A DNA stretch of 64,000 bases from SIG603 sp964370775 (lineage in GTDB: Bacteria; Bacillota; Clostridia; Oscillospirales; Acutalibacteraceae). Positions within the stretch are counted from its first letter, which is position 1. Every line of letters starts with the position of its first letter. The stretch covers positions 124,001-188,000 of the forward strand of contig CAYJKT010000001.1 of the NCBI GenBank assembly GCA_964370775.1, read 5' to 3'. Positions 41,762 to 50,454 of the stretch are shown one piece after another. The position numbers and the translations under genes are program-made. The notes beneath the pieces are model-generated. The model saw only the letters and a program-made list of their open reading frames with translations, did no database searches and had not been told where the DNA came from.

Positions 41762-43117
41762 ATGTTTAAAAAAATTTTTGTATCATTACTAGCAGCATCA
41801 ATGATGTTCTCAATGGTGTCTTGTACAACTCCAGCAGAGACTGAATCAAGCACAGATGAAACAACAGAATCTTCAGCTACTGAAAGCTCAGAAGCTACAG
41901 AGGAAGGCGAAGCTACAGAAGGCGCACAAAGTCTATCAGTTGCTTGTTGGGACCCAGCTTTCAACATGTACGCTATGGAAGAAGCTGCAAAAGTTTACCA
42001 AGAGACAAATCCTGACTTTACACTAGATATTCAAGAAGTACCTTGGGAAGATCTACAAGCTAGACTTATAACAGCTGCTTCATCAGGAGATTCAAGCATT
42101 TTAACTGATATCTTCTTATTGCAAAACAATGCTTACCAAAAAAATGTAAGTAACTATCCAGACCTATTCACAGATTTAACTGGTTCAGCAGTTAACTTTG
42201 ACGAATTTAACCAAGGTGTTTTAGCTTATTCAACTTATGACGGCAAAAACTATGGTGTTCCATTTGACAATGGTGCAGTTATCATGGCTTTAAGAACAGA
42301 CTTACTAGCTAACGCTGGACAAACTGTTGAAGACTACACAGACATCACATGGTCTGAGTACATCGCTTTAGGCGAAGCTTATGTAGCAGCAAACAACATG
42401 CCATTGCTATCAGGTACTAATGACGGTGCTGATATCTTAATCATGATGATTAAATCAGCAGGCGTTAGCTTCTTTGATGACGAAGGCAATGCGTACATAG
42501 AAGGCAACCCAGAACTAGCAGCAGCAGCTGAAATCTACAAACAACTTGTAGAAAAAGGCATTATGCAACAATACTCAAGCTGGGACGAATACGTTGCAGG
42601 TTTTGTTAACGGTAACGCAGGTGGCGTTATGAACGGTTGCTGGATCCTAGGTTCTATCCAAACAGCAGCAGACCAATCAGGTAACTGGGCTGTAACAAAT
42701 GTTCCAAAACTAGAAGGTTTTGATTCTGCTACAAACTACACAGAAAACGGTGGTTCAAGCTGGGCAGTTTCAGGTGCTTCTGAAAACAAAGATTTAGCTA
42801 TTGACTTCTTAGCAAGCACATTCGGTGGTAGCGTAGAATTCTACGACACAATCCTTGGTCAATCAGGTGCATTAGCACACTGGCAACCAGCAGCAGCAAG
42901 TGACGTTTACCAAGAACCATCAGAGTTCTTTGGCGGACAACCTATCTATGCTGACATCTCTGCATTCGCAGGCGAAGTTTTACCATTTAACACAGGTGTT
43001 TACTACTACGAAGGCCAAACAGCTCTAAACGTAGCTTCACAAAGCATCGTAACCGGTACTCCAATTGAAGATGCTCTAAAAACAGCACAAGAAGAACTAG
43101 AATTTAACATGGGCTAA
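41762..43117 (+). CDS. Sugar ABC transporter substrate-binding lipoprotein (CUT1 family)
   Basis: A 451-residue exported lipoprotein. The signal peptide ends FSMVSC with lipid Cys 21, then a Ser/Thr/Glu-rich linker (about 25-58) and a type I binding fold: ITAASSGDSSILTDIFLLQNN, YDGKNYGVPFDNGAVIMALR, WAVSGASENKDLAIDFLAS. It probably delivers a galactoside or oligosaccharide to the permeases downstream. GGAG precedes the ATG. Codon use is biased (CTA, GCA, AAC), as expected for an abundant protein. Confidence 0.92.
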   Translation: MFKKIFVSLLAASMMFSMVSCTTPAETESSTDETTESSATESSEATEEGEATEGAQSLSVACWDPAFNMYAMEEAAKVYQETNPDFTLDIQEVPWEDLQARLITAASSGDSSILTDIFLLQNNAYQKNVSNYPDLFTDLTGSAVNFDEFNQGVLAYSTYDGKNYGVPFDNGAVIMALRTDLLANAGQTVEDYTDITWSEYIALGEAYVAANNMPLLSGTNDGADILIMMIKSAGVSFFDDEGNAYIEGNPELAAAAEIYKQLVEKGIMQQYSSWDEYVAGFVNGNAGGVMNGCWILGSIQTAADQSGNWAVTNVPKLEGFDSATNYTENGGSSWAVSGASENKDLAIDFLASTFGGSVEFYDTILGQSGALAHWQPAAASDVYQEPSEFFGGQPIYADISAFAGEVLPFNTGVYYYEGQTALNVASQSIVTGTPIEDALKTAQEELEFNMG

Positions 43118-43132
43118 TATAAACTGATATAT

Positions 43133-43185
43133 GGGCAACTTTTCCGTCCTAAAGCTTATTATAATAGCTAAACGGTAAGTTGCCC
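43133..43185 (+). promoter_or_regulatory. Intercistronic hairpin between binding protein and permease genes
   Basis: GGGCAACTT and AAGTTGCCC form a 9 bp stem, continued by CCGT/ACGG, with an inner AGCT-bounded palindrome. There is no T-run, so it is more likely an mRNA-stabilising or partial-termination structure. That would give high binding-protein and lower permease levels. Confidence 0.55.
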
Positions 43186-43225
43186 TATAATTATATGTGT
43201 TACAAAAATAATTGGAGGGATATGT

Positions 43226-44116
43226 ATGAAAAAACGCAAGGGTATGACCCTTTATGCTAGACAAAACCTAACAGGATGGAGCTTTCTAACTCCGGCTGTT
43301 TTACTAATTGCACTAACTAGCTTCTACCCAATGATACAAGCAGTTATACTAAGTTTCCAAACTTCTAACGGCGTAAAAACTGAGTGGGCAGGACTTAGAA
43401 ACTATGAAAGATTATTAAGCGATGGAACTTTTCATCAAGCTTTATTTAACAACTTCTTTTACCTAATAGTACAAGTGCCAATTATGCTTTTAATTGCATT
43501 AATTCTTGCTACTTTGCTTAATGGTAAAGACCTAAAATTTAAAGGCATATTCAGAACAGCGATATTCTTGCCATGTGCGACATCACTGGTTTCTTATGCA
43601 CTTATTTTTAATACACTATTCCAACAAGATGGATTTATTAACAACACACTAATTAACATGGGACTTCTTGCAGAGCCTTTTAACTTCTTTGCAGATCCAT
43701 GGGCTTCAAGAATTATTATTGTTGTGGCATTAGTATGGCGTTGGACAGGATACAACATGGTATTCTATCTAGCAGGATTACAAAATATCGACTATTCAAT
43801 TTATGAGGCAGCAAGAATAGATGGCGCATCAAGCGTACAAATATTCTCTAAAATTACAGTTCCTCTATTAAGACCAGTTATTTTGTTAACAGCAATTATG
43901 TCAACAAACGGTACTCTACAATTGTTTGATGAAAGCGTTAACTTAACAGGTGGCGGACCTGCAAACGCAACAATCACTATGTCTCATTATATTTATGATA
44001 CATCATTCTTACATTCTCCAAAATTAGGATATGCTGCGGCTTTATCAATAGTAGTTCTTCTATTAGTTGCTATCCTAGCGTTTATTCAAATGAGAGTAGG
44101 TGACAAACGTGACTAA
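43226..44116 (+). CDS. Sugar ABC transporter permease (LacF/UgpA type)
   Basis: A 296-residue permease with six membrane helices. The N-terminus has GWSFLTPAVLLIALTSFYPM; the ATPase-contact EAA loop is YEAARIDGASSVQIFSKITVPLLRP. GGAGGG lies before the ATG. It overlaps the second permease gene by 8 nt. Confidence 0.93.
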   Translation: MKKRKGMTLYARQNLTGWSFLTPAVLLIALTSFYPMIQAVILSFQTSNGVKTEWAGLRNYERLLSDGTFHQALFNNFFYLIVQVPIMLLIALILATLLNGKDLKFKGIFRTAIFLPCATSLVSYALIFNTLFQQDGFINNTLINMGLLAEPFNFFADPWASRIIIVVALVWRWTGYNMVFYLAGLQNIDYSIYEAARIDGASSVQIFSKITVPLLRPVILLTAIMSTNGTLQLFDESVNLTGGGPANATITMSHYIYDTSFLHSPKLGYAAALSIVVLLLVAILAFIQMRVGDKRD

Positions 44117-44927
44117 AAAAAGATTAGCTAGCTTTGTTAGATACGCGTTTCTAACTATAGTTTCACTATTATCAGTTTTCCCACTGTACTGGATGTTCAG
44201 TGCGGCTACAAACACAAACTTAGACATTATTAGAGGTAAAATCATCCCTGGTACTGCGTTTATAGACAACTATAACACCATTATTGAAAGCTATCCTATG
44301 TTGTGGACAGCAATGGGAAACTCTTTCATGTACGCTTCTTGCATCACAGTTGCTTCTCTAATCATTTCATCTTTAGCAGGTTATGGTTTCGAGATCTATC
44401 ACGATAAACACAAAGACAGAGTAATGGGTGTTTTGCTTATCGCAATGATGTTCCCATTTGCAGCAATTATGATTCCACTTTTCACTTTGGTATCTGACAT
44501 GGGCTTGTTGAACTCAGTTATCGGTTTCATCTTGCCAACAATAGCTACTCCGTTCCTAATCATGTTATTCCGTCAAAACTCAAGAAACTTCCCGCGTGAG
44601 ATTATTGAGGCTGCTAGAATAGATGGAGTTGGAGAGGTTGCTATCTTCTTCAAAATGTTTATCCCAACAATGAAATCAACGTATGCTGCTGCAATGACTA
44701 TCGTGTTTATGAATGGTTGGAACAACTATCTATGGCCAAAAATCATTATGACAAGTGGCGATACTCTAACAATGCCAATGCTTACAGCTAACATCAAAGC
44801 AGGTTATGTTATCGACTACGGAATGCTAATGGCAGCTGTTTTACTAAGCACATTGCCTACAATCATAGTATTCTTCATTCTACAAAAAAGCTTTGCAGAG
44901 GGTATTTCAGGCTCTGTTAAAGGTTAA
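44109..44927 (+). CDS. Sugar ABC transporter permease (LacG/UgpE type)
   Basis: A 272-residue permease with six helices. VFPLYWMFSAATN near the start and the EAA loop IIEAARIDGVGEVAIFFKMFIPTMK are typical. Two GTG codons are possible; GTG 44109 is spaced 6 bp from AGGTGA, while GTG 44100 overlaps that site. No ATPase gene follows; CUT1 systems often share a general MsmK-like ATPase encoded elsewhere. Confidence 0.93.
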   Translation: MTKKRLASFVRYAFLTIVSLLSVFPLYWMFSAATNTNLDIIRGKIIPGTAFIDNYNTIIESYPMLWTAMGNSFMYASCITVASLIISSLAGYGFEIYHDKHKDRVMGVLLIAMMFPFAAIMIPLFTLVSDMGLLNSVIGFILPTIATPFLIMLFRQNSRNFPREIIEAARIDGVGEVAIFFKMFIPTMKSTYAAAMTIVFMNGWNNYLWPKIIMTSGDTLTMPMLTANIKAGYVIDYGMLMAAVLLSTLPTIIVFFILQKSFAEGISGSVKG

Positions 44928-44964
44928 TATTAGAAAAATAATAAAAATACGATTACTGATAAAC

Positions 44965-45014
44965 AAACAGGCTAATACTTCATTCACTGTGAATGAGTAT
45001 TAGCCTGTTTAATT
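44965..45014 (+). terminator. Terminator of the sugar importer operon
   Basis: A long stem of about 22 bp with one bulge starts AAACAGGCTAATAC and ends GTATTAGCCTGTTT, followed by AATTTG. Strong structure, weak T-run. Confidence 0.75.
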
Positions 45015-45056
45015 TGTATATATGATGTACGTATTCCTGTATTAAACCAATCAATT

Positions 45057-45080
45057 GTAGGGGACGGGTTGCCCGTCCCG
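45057..45080. repeat. REP-like palindrome
   Basis: GTAG, then GGGACGGG, loop TTG, CCCGTCCC (8 bp perfect arms), then G. It has the same GTAG head and GGGACG/CGTCCC stem base as the palindromes inside the transposase gene. Confidence 0.75.
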
Positions 45081-45105
45081 TTTCGGTAAATCGTTGTTTG
45101 TTACG

Positions 45106-45127
45106 GTAGGGGAGACCCTCCACTGCG
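45106..45127. repeat. Partial REP-like element
   Basis: GTAGGGGAGACCCTCC, beginning with the same GTAGGGG head, 25 bp after the previous element. Probably a decayed or half copy; the two form a small REP cluster at the convergent ends of the importer and ilvN. Confidence 0.5.
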
Positions 45128-45155
45128 TATAATACTAAAAAATAATAACGTTAAT

Positions 45156-45641
45156 TTAGATAGCTCCAGCACCTTTTTGTAATGCAATAGTACCTGTTCG
45201 AGCAATCTCCAAAATACCAAAAGGTTTTAAAAGCTCAGAAAGTAGCTCTATTCTTTCGATTGTGTCAGAAATTTCTATAGTTAAAGAAGTTCTTGAAATA
45301 TCACAAATATTTCCTTGCATAACTCTTGCAATGTCTATAATCTCACCACGGTTTTTATCTGTGCAAGAAACCTTAACAAGCATAAGCTCACGGCTGATAT
45401 TTTCATCAGGTTTATACTCTCTAACCTTAATAACATCAACAAGCTTATTAAGTTGTTTTTCAACTTGCTCAACGATATAATCGTCGCCGTCAACAATGAT
45501 TGTAATTCTTGATATAGTGGGGTCGTCAGTCACTCCAACAGCAAGGCTGTCTATATTAAAACCACGTCTTGAGAAAAGACCAGTTGCTCTTGATAAAACA
45601 CCGGCTTGGTTCTCTACTAGAATAGAAATTGTATGTTTCAT
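45156..45641 (-). CDS. ilvN: Acetolactate synthase small (regulatory) subunit
   Basis: A 161-residue ACT-domain protein controlling IlvB and giving valine feedback. The N-terminal ISILVENQAGVLSRATGLFS and RRGFNIDSLAVGVTDD are the classic ACT signature, and the C-terminal domain includes REYKPDENISRELMLVKV and LLKPFGILEIARTGTIAL. AAAGGAGGG precedes the ATG. It follows ilvB by 15 bp. Confidence 0.95.
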   Translation of the reverse strand: MKHTISILVENQAGVLSRATGLFSRRGFNIDSLAVGVTDDPTISRITIIVDGDDYIVEQVEKQLNKLVDVIKVREYKPDENISRELMLVKVSCTDKNRGEIIDIARVMQGNICDISRTSLTIEISDTIERIELLSELLKPFGILEIARTGTIALQKGAGAI

Positions 45642-45656
45642 AATTTTGACCCTCCT

Positions 45657-47270
45657 TTAAAGAGTAGTTTCATCAGGACTAACCAAACATTCAAGTAGGT
45701 AAGGTTGGTCTGCTGATAAAAACTCATCTATAGCAGCTTCACATTCGCTCATAGATTTAATTACCTTAGATTTAATACCATAAGTTTTAGCAAGCTCAGA
45801 TATATTAGGGCTTCCGTCTAAAAATACAGCAGTTTGGTTGTCGCTATATCCATTAGTTTGAAGCTCTCTAACCATGCCAAGTCTACCGTTTGTCATAACT
45901 ACCATTTTAAGCTTAACATTATTTTGAGCAATAGTGCCAAGCTCCATCATTTGCATTTGGAAAGAACCATCGCCACATACTGTGATAACTTGAGAGTCAG
46001 GACATGCAAGCTTTGCACCTACACCAGCTGGTATCGAATATCCCATAGTTCCCATGCCACCAGATGTCAAAAATCGTCCACTTTTGTAGTTAAAGTTATT
46101 TGCAACCCAAATTTGGTTTTGACCAACATCTGCTACAATATTTACTTTTTCGTCGCATTTTTCAGAAAGTTTTTTCATAAACTCTTTTGGATTAATATAT
46201 CCGTCAATGCTAGGTTTGATTTTTTTAGAAGCCTTAATATCATCAAGTTTGTTAATCCATTCAGAGGTATCTAATTCGGTGATTTTGCCAATCATTTCAG
46301 TTAATACAAGGTTAGCATCACCAACAACAGGGATATCAACAGCCAGATTTTTGCCAATCTCTGCTGGGTCAATATCAATATGTATAACAAGCTTTCCTTG
46401 TTTTACGATTTTAGGTGCAGCAACAGAACGGTCGCCAGCTCTTGTACCGATTGCTAGAAGAACGTCAGCTTCTTTCATAGCTGTGTTAGCCTCTGGAACA
46501 CCGTGCATACCAAGCATACCGTAATTTAATTTGTGATTTTTTGGAATATTGCTAATACCCATCATAGTTGTAATAACAGGTATATTAGATTTCTCTGCAA
46601 ATTCCATAAGTTTTTCATTTGCATTAGCCGTAAACACTCCACCACCAGCACAAATAAGGGGTCTCTTAGCTGATTTTAAAGCAGAAATTGCTCTCTTAAT
46701 TTGCCCAGGGTGTCCGTTAACATTAGGGTTATAGCTTCTCATTGTAATAGAGTCTGGGTAGCTAAATTTAATTTTCTCTCTTTGTACATCAACCGGAACG
46801 TCAATGATTACTGGACCTTTTCTGCCAGTATTTGCAAGATAAAATGCTTCCTTAAAAACTCTGCAAGCGTCTTCTGGGTCTTTCAAAATATAGCTATATT
46901 TGCTAAATGGCTCTACTGCGCCAGTAATATCTGCTTCTTGGAAAACATCTCTACCTAGCAAATCAGTTGAAACTTGCCCAGTAATAACAACCATAGGCAC
47001 AGAGTCCATATAGGCTGTCGCAATACCTGTGATAAGGTTCAAAGCTCCAGGACCTGAGGTAGCAATGCAAACCGCTGGTTTGTTGGTGACTCTTGCGTAA
47101 CCGTTTGCTGAGTGAGCAGCGTTTTGCTCGTGACGAACTAATATATGTTTAATATCGCTGTGAGATAAAGCGTCGTAAAAAGGGCATATCGCAGCACCAG
47201 GGTAACCAAAGACAGTGCTAATTCCCTCTTTTTCCAAAGCTTTTACCATAGCTTGTGCAACTGTTATCAT
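45657..47270 (-). CDS. ilvB: Acetolactate synthase large (catalytic) subunit
   Basis: A 537-residue ThDP enzyme forming acetolactate or acetohydroxybutyrate for branched-chain amino acids. GYPGAAICPFYDAL and RHEQNAAHSANGYARV (with the ThDP-activating Glu nearby), ATSGPGALNLITGIATA and the ThDP motif VCGDGSFQMQMMELGTIAQN are visible. The start at ATG 47270 gives MITVAQAMVKALE; ATG 47279 abuts the ribosome site. It is on the short side for IlvB but all domains are present. Confidence 0.95.
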   Translation of the reverse strand: MITVAQAMVKALEKEGISTVFGYPGAAICPFYDALSHSDIKHILVRHEQNAAHSANGYARVTNKPAVCIATSGPGALNLITGIATAYMDSVPMVVITGQVSTDLLGRDVFQEADITGAVEPFSKYSYILKDPEDACRVFKEAFYLANTGRKGPVIIDVPVDVQREKIKFSYPDSITMRSYNPNVNGHPGQIKRAISALKSAKRPLICAGGGVFTANANEKLMEFAEKSNIPVITTMMGISNIPKNHKLNYGMLGMHGVPEANTAMKEADVLLAIGTRAGDRSVAAPKIVKQGKLVIHIDIDPAEIGKNLAVDIPVVGDANLVLTEMIGKITELDTSEWINKLDDIKASKKIKPSIDGYINPKEFMKKLSEKCDEKVNIVADVGQNQIWVANNFNYKSGRFLTSGGMGTMGYSIPAGVGAKLACPDSQVITVCGDGSFQMQMMELGTIAQNNVKLKMVVMTNGRLGMVRELQTNGYSDNQTAVFLDGSPNISELAKTYGIKSKVIKSMSECEAAIDEFLSADQPYLLECLVSPDETTL

Positions 47271-47311
47271 AAAAAACATCCTTTCCTATGTTTATAGTAT
47301 AGATTTAGTTA

Positions 47312-47340
47312 ATTATATAATATTTATCGCATTAATGCAA
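47312..47340 (-). promoter_or_regulatory. Promoter of ilvBN
   Basis: On the minus strand TTGCAT (47340-47335), 17 bp, TATAAT (47317-47312). The leader to ilvB is only about 35 nt, so no T-box or leucine attenuator is present. Confidence 0.7.
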
Positions 47341-47378
47341 GAAAATAATGTTAACTTTCGTAATATGTTGGTTAAGTA

Positions 47379-47407
47379 TTGATATATTTGGGTTATTGTA
47401 TTATACT
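47379..47407 (+). promoter_or_regulatory. Promoter of the OLD-like gene
   Basis: TTGATA (47379-47384), 17 bp, TATACT (47402-47407), about 98 bp before the ATG and divergent from the ilvBN promoter. Confidence 0.6.
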
Positions 47408-47504
47408 TAGAAAAGTTAATTAGTTTTTTGAGACGTAAATCTAAGCTTGTTAATTCAATTTTACTGGAAATTTGATTCTAAATTATGAAAAGTGGTATTA
47501 TGAT

Positions 47505-49334
47505 ATGGCAATAAAAAAATTATCGATTAGTGGATTGAGAAGTTTTTTAAATAAAACTGAAATAGAGTTTGCATTACCAGATAAAATAAATAAAGGAAGT
47601 GGACTGACAGTTATTGTTGGTTCAAACAACAGCGGTAAAACTACAATTATTGAAGCTCTTCATTTAATACAAAAGGGAACTAATATTATGCCTAGTGCCA
47701 TGAGAAATGAAAAAAGCACAAGTGTTAATATAAGGTTAGAAGATGATAAAAATCAAGTATATAGTGTGAGTGCAGATGATGAAAACGGTGCATATTTAAC
47801 AAGAACAAAGAATGGAAATGTCAAAGTGCCCCATGATATATGGGATACTGAAATGTTTTTATTATCTAGTAAAAGGTCGTTCATGAGCACATTTCATTTT
47901 AACTCAGGTACTAGCGATAGAAAGTTTTATGGAGGGAATATATCGTCTGAATTTTTACGAGAAAATGATAATCAAACAAACACTAATTTTGGTGCTAGAT
48001 TGACAAAGGCGCATGAGTATAAAGATATATTTAATGATAAATTATCAAAAATATTACCACAAACGCCAAAATGGAAAATACAATCACAGCATGGGAATAC
48101 TTTGTTTTTAGAATTTGAATTCGAAGATATAAAGCATAGTAGTATTGGAACGGGAGATGGCTATATAAATATATTCAATATTGTTGATGCGTTATATGAT
48201 GCGAATGATTATGATACCATAATAATTGATGAACCTGAAGTTTCACTACATCCTGACATACAAAGGAGATTGTTTGAATTTTTGCTAGAAGAATCTAAGG
48301 ATAAGCAAATTGTAGTTTGCACTCATTCGCCTTATTTTTTAGATTGGGAAAGTATTGCCAACAAAAGTGAATTATATAGGTTGATAAAAAAGGGTTCGGA
48401 AAGTAGAGTTTACAGAATAGATGATAATTCTAGAAATGCTATAAAAGGTTTATTAAATTTAGAAAATCCACATATCTTAGGCTTAAATGCTAATGAAATA
48501 TTTTTTTTAAGCGATAATATTATTCTTACGGAAGGTCAAGAAGATGTTATAAGTTATAAAAAGATATTCGAAAAATATGATTTTATACCTAATGCCACTT
48601 TCTTTGGATGGGGAATAGGTGGAGCAAATAAGATAAAACATATAATGACATTGCTGATTTCGCTAGGATATGAAAAAATATTTGTTAGTTNNNNNNNNNN
48701 CAATGATCAAAAGGATAAACTGAAATCATATCAAGATGAGTATAAAAATTATAAATTTATAACTATACCGACTAATGATGTAAGAGATAAGAGCGAATCA
48801 CATCTAAGAACTTTGAAAAAGATATTAAAAGGCATTAATTGCATTGATGAAGAAGTAAAAGGTAAAATTATTAAAGAGCAGAAAAATATTAAAGGTGATT
48901 ACTTGGTGAAAAATCTTGGTACGATGCAGATTAATGAGAAATATGAAAAGAATATACGATTGATGATATCAGAAATTAAAGAATATTTTAACTATCAAGA
49001 GAGCAAAAGAGAAGTAAAGAGAATGGTAGAGAATAATTTTAATGAAATAGTTGAAGTGCGAAATGTAAAAAAAGTGATTGATAGTGAAAAAATTTACGAT
49101 GAAATAAAGAAATATATTGATGAAAAATATAAAGAATATGAATTTAAGGGTGGTGGAGGAGAAATTATAAGCAATAAGAAGATTAATGAGAATGAGTATT
49201 ACACAATATTCGAATATTCTGTATCAATATATAGAGATTATCAAATAAAATGTACATTTCATATAATTGTAGATATTACTGATAATACTTATGAAATAAT
49301 AAAAGTAAAAACAATTGAAAGAAATCTTCCTTGA
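47505..49334 (+). CDS. OLD-like ATPase/TOPRIM nuclease
   Basis: About 609 residues. The ABC-type ATPase domain has Walker A VGSNNSGKTTIIEAL (residues 38-52) and Walker B YDTIIIDEPEVSLHPDIQRR (about 236-255), then VVCTHSPYFLDW. A TOPRIM domain follows: ILTEGQEDVISYKKIFEKY with the first acidic residue, FFGWGIGGANKIKHIM, then EKIFVS and the region of the DxD motif. The motif is interrupted by 10 N; the ND after the gap fits the end of DxD. The C-terminal 200 residues are lysine- and glutamate-rich and unrecognised. OLD proteins are defence-type nucleases, as in GajA or P2 OLD. ATG 47505 is chosen by family N-terminus. The frame is kept across the gap. Confidence 0.85.
   Translation: MAIKKLSISGLRSFLNKTEIEFALPDKINKGSGLTVIVGSNNSGKTTIIEALHLIQKGTNIMPSAMRNEKSTSVNIRLEDDKNQVYSVSADDENGAYLTRTKNGNVKVPHDIWDTEMFLLSSKRSFMSTFHFNSGTSDRKFYGGNISSEFLRENDNQTNTNFGARLTKAHEYKDIFNDKLSKILPQTPKWKIQSQHGNTLFLEFEFEDIKHSSIGTGDGYINIFNIVDALYDANDYDTIIIDEPEVSLHPDIQRRLFEFLLEESKDKQIVVCTHSPYFLDWESIANKSELYRLIKKGSESRVYRIDDNSRNAIKGLLNLENPHILGLNANEIFFLSDNIILTEGQEDVISYKKIFEKYDFIPNATFFGWGIGGANKIKHIMTLLISLGYEKIFVSXXXXNDQKDKLKSYQDEYKNYKFITIPTNDVRDKSESHLRTLKKILKGINCIDEEVKGKIIKEQKNIKGDYLVKNLGTMQINEKYEKNIRLMISEIKEYFNYQESKREVKRMVENNFNEIVEVRNVKKVIDSEKIYDEIKKYIDEKYKEYEFKGGGGEIISNKKINENEYYTIFEYSVSIYRDYQIKCTFHIIVDITDNTYEIIKVKTIERNLP
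48691..48700. other. Assembly gap of 10 N
   Basis: Ten unresolved bases inside the OLD-like gene. The reading frame continues in phase on both sides, so the true length is probably 10 or differs by a multiple of three. The missing four codons cover the expected catalytic DxD motif of the TOPRIM domain. Confidence 0.95.
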
Positions 49335-49344
49335 AGGTAGAAGA

Positions 49345-49695
49345 ATGGAAAATAAAATGATAAATACTACAGAAAAATACAGAGCAATAATTGCTTATAT
49401 ACCATTGCTATTTTTTATTAATTTAAAAGATAAATCCGAGCTTGTGAGATTTCACACGGAACAGGGAAAAGTTTTAACAATTTTTGATATTGCACTTCTA
49501 CTTTACAGTTTATTGCATACTAATATATTAGAAAGTATTTTACCTTTAAGCGTATACGTAATATTAAGCACAGCATTAAACTTCATATATATTTTAGCAG
49601 CAGTGTTTACAGTGTTTGGAATTTTGAGCGTTTTGAATGGTCAAAAAAGAAAGCTACCAATAATTGGAAGTTTTGCAGAAAAAGCAAAAAAATAA
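49345..49695 (+). CDS. Small membrane protein, DUF4870-like
   Basis: 116 residues with three membrane helices and YRAIIAYIPLLFFINLKDKSEL then VRFHTEQGKVLTIFDIALLL. Helix-HxxQG-helix organisation with a final ILSVLNGQKRKLPIIG resembles the DUF4870/Tic20-like small membrane proteins. The function is unknown. ATG 49345 has AAGGTAG upstream and lies 10 bp after the OLD-like gene, so the two may be co-transcribed. An ATG at 49315 overlaps the previous gene and is less likely. Confidence 0.7.
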   Translation: MENKMINTTEKYRAIIAYIPLLFFINLKDKSELVRFHTEQGKVLTIFDIALLLYSLLHTNILESILPLSVYVILSTALNFIYILAAVFTVFGILSVLNGQKRKLPIIGSFAEKAKK

Positions 49696-49705
49696 AAAAT
49701 ATATA

Positions 49706-49734
49706 TTGACAAACAACAAAGCTTATAGTATAAT
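49706..49734 (+). promoter_or_regulatory. Promoter of infC-rpmI-rplT
   Basis: Perfect TTGACA (49706-49711), 17 bp, perfect TATAAT (49729-49734). A strong promoter placed 10 bp after the small membrane-protein gene. Confidence 0.9.
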
Positions 49735-49740
49735 AAGCCA

Positions 49741-49870
49741 GTAAAACAAAGTAGAGCCATAGGTTCTCACCGTGCGGTTACGTCCGACATCGGTCAATAT
49801 CTTTATGCTGTATTTAGATATAGCTGAATTATGTTGATTTAGTGGACGGATTACCGTCCACTTTTATTAT
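49741..49870 (+). promoter_or_regulatory. Leader of infC-rpmI-rplT with attenuator terminator
   Basis: A leader of about 170 nt precedes infC. It contains a GC-richer structured part (49753-49800) and ends in a clear terminator: GTGGACGG, loop ATTA, CCGTCCAC (49842-49861), then TTTTATTATTT. In Firmicutes the operon is repressed by L20 binding to such a leader and causing early termination. That mechanism is inferred here from position and structure. Confidence 0.75.
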
Positions 49871-49914
49871 TTATGGCAGACAACCACACAGTTAGGTTAC
49901 GGAGGTGTTTTTTT

Positions 49915-50433
49915 ATCAGCAATAAGGAACTACAAATCAATGAAGAAATAAGCGAAAAAGAGCTTAGAGTTATTGATTTTGACGGTGCACAATTAGGTGT
50001 TATGACTTTAACAAATGCGCTTAATTTAGCTAGCGAAAGAGGGCTTGACCTAGTTAAAATAGCCCCAAAAGCTCAACCACCTGTTTGTAAAATCATCGAC
50101 TACGGTAAATACCGTTTCGAGCAAACAAAACGTGTTAAGGAAGCAAAGAAAAATCAAAAGGTAGTAGAACTTAAGGAGATTAGATTATCCCTTAATATAG
50201 ATACTCACGACTTTAACACAAAAGCCAATCAAGCTAAGAAATTTATCGGTGACGGTAATAAGGTGAAAGTTTCTATCAGATTTAGAGGAAGAGAGATGGG
50301 TCACCCAGAACTTGGACTTGATACTATGAAGAGATTTGCAGAGACATTAAGCGAATTTGCTAATGTTGAAAAAGCCGCAAAGCTTGAGGGAAGAAGTATG
50401 CTAATGTTCCTTGCCCCCAAGACCGCTAAGTAA
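49915..50433 (+). CDS. infC: Translation initiation factor IF-3
   Basis: A 172-residue protein: N-terminal domain NKELQINEEISEKELRVIDF and LGVMTLTNALNLASERGLDLV, a linker helix, then the C-terminal domain with KVSIRFRGREMGHPELG. IF3 proofreads start codons. The ribosome site GGAGGTG (49901-49907) is 7 bp before an in-frame ATC at 49915, which would begin MSNKELQINEE. The only ATG (49873) lies upstream of this site. Non-AUG infC starts are known and allow IF3 to limit its own synthesis. Confidence 0.95.
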   Translation: MSNKELQINEEISEKELRVIDFDGAQLGVMTLTNALNLASERGLDLVKIAPKAQPPVCKIIDYGKYRFEQTKRVKEAKKNQKVVELKEIRLSLNIDTHDFNTKANQAKKFIGDGNKVKVSIRFRGREMGHPELGLDTMKRFAETLSEFANVEKAAKLEGRSMLMFLAPKTAK

Positions 50434-50454
50434 TAAATATAAGGAGGATATTTT

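Noticed and set aside
47505..49334. OLD-like gene as a pseudogene because of the N run
   Set aside because: The frame is preserved on both sides and the flanking residues fit the TOPRIM fold, so the N run is a gap in the assembly rather than a lesion.
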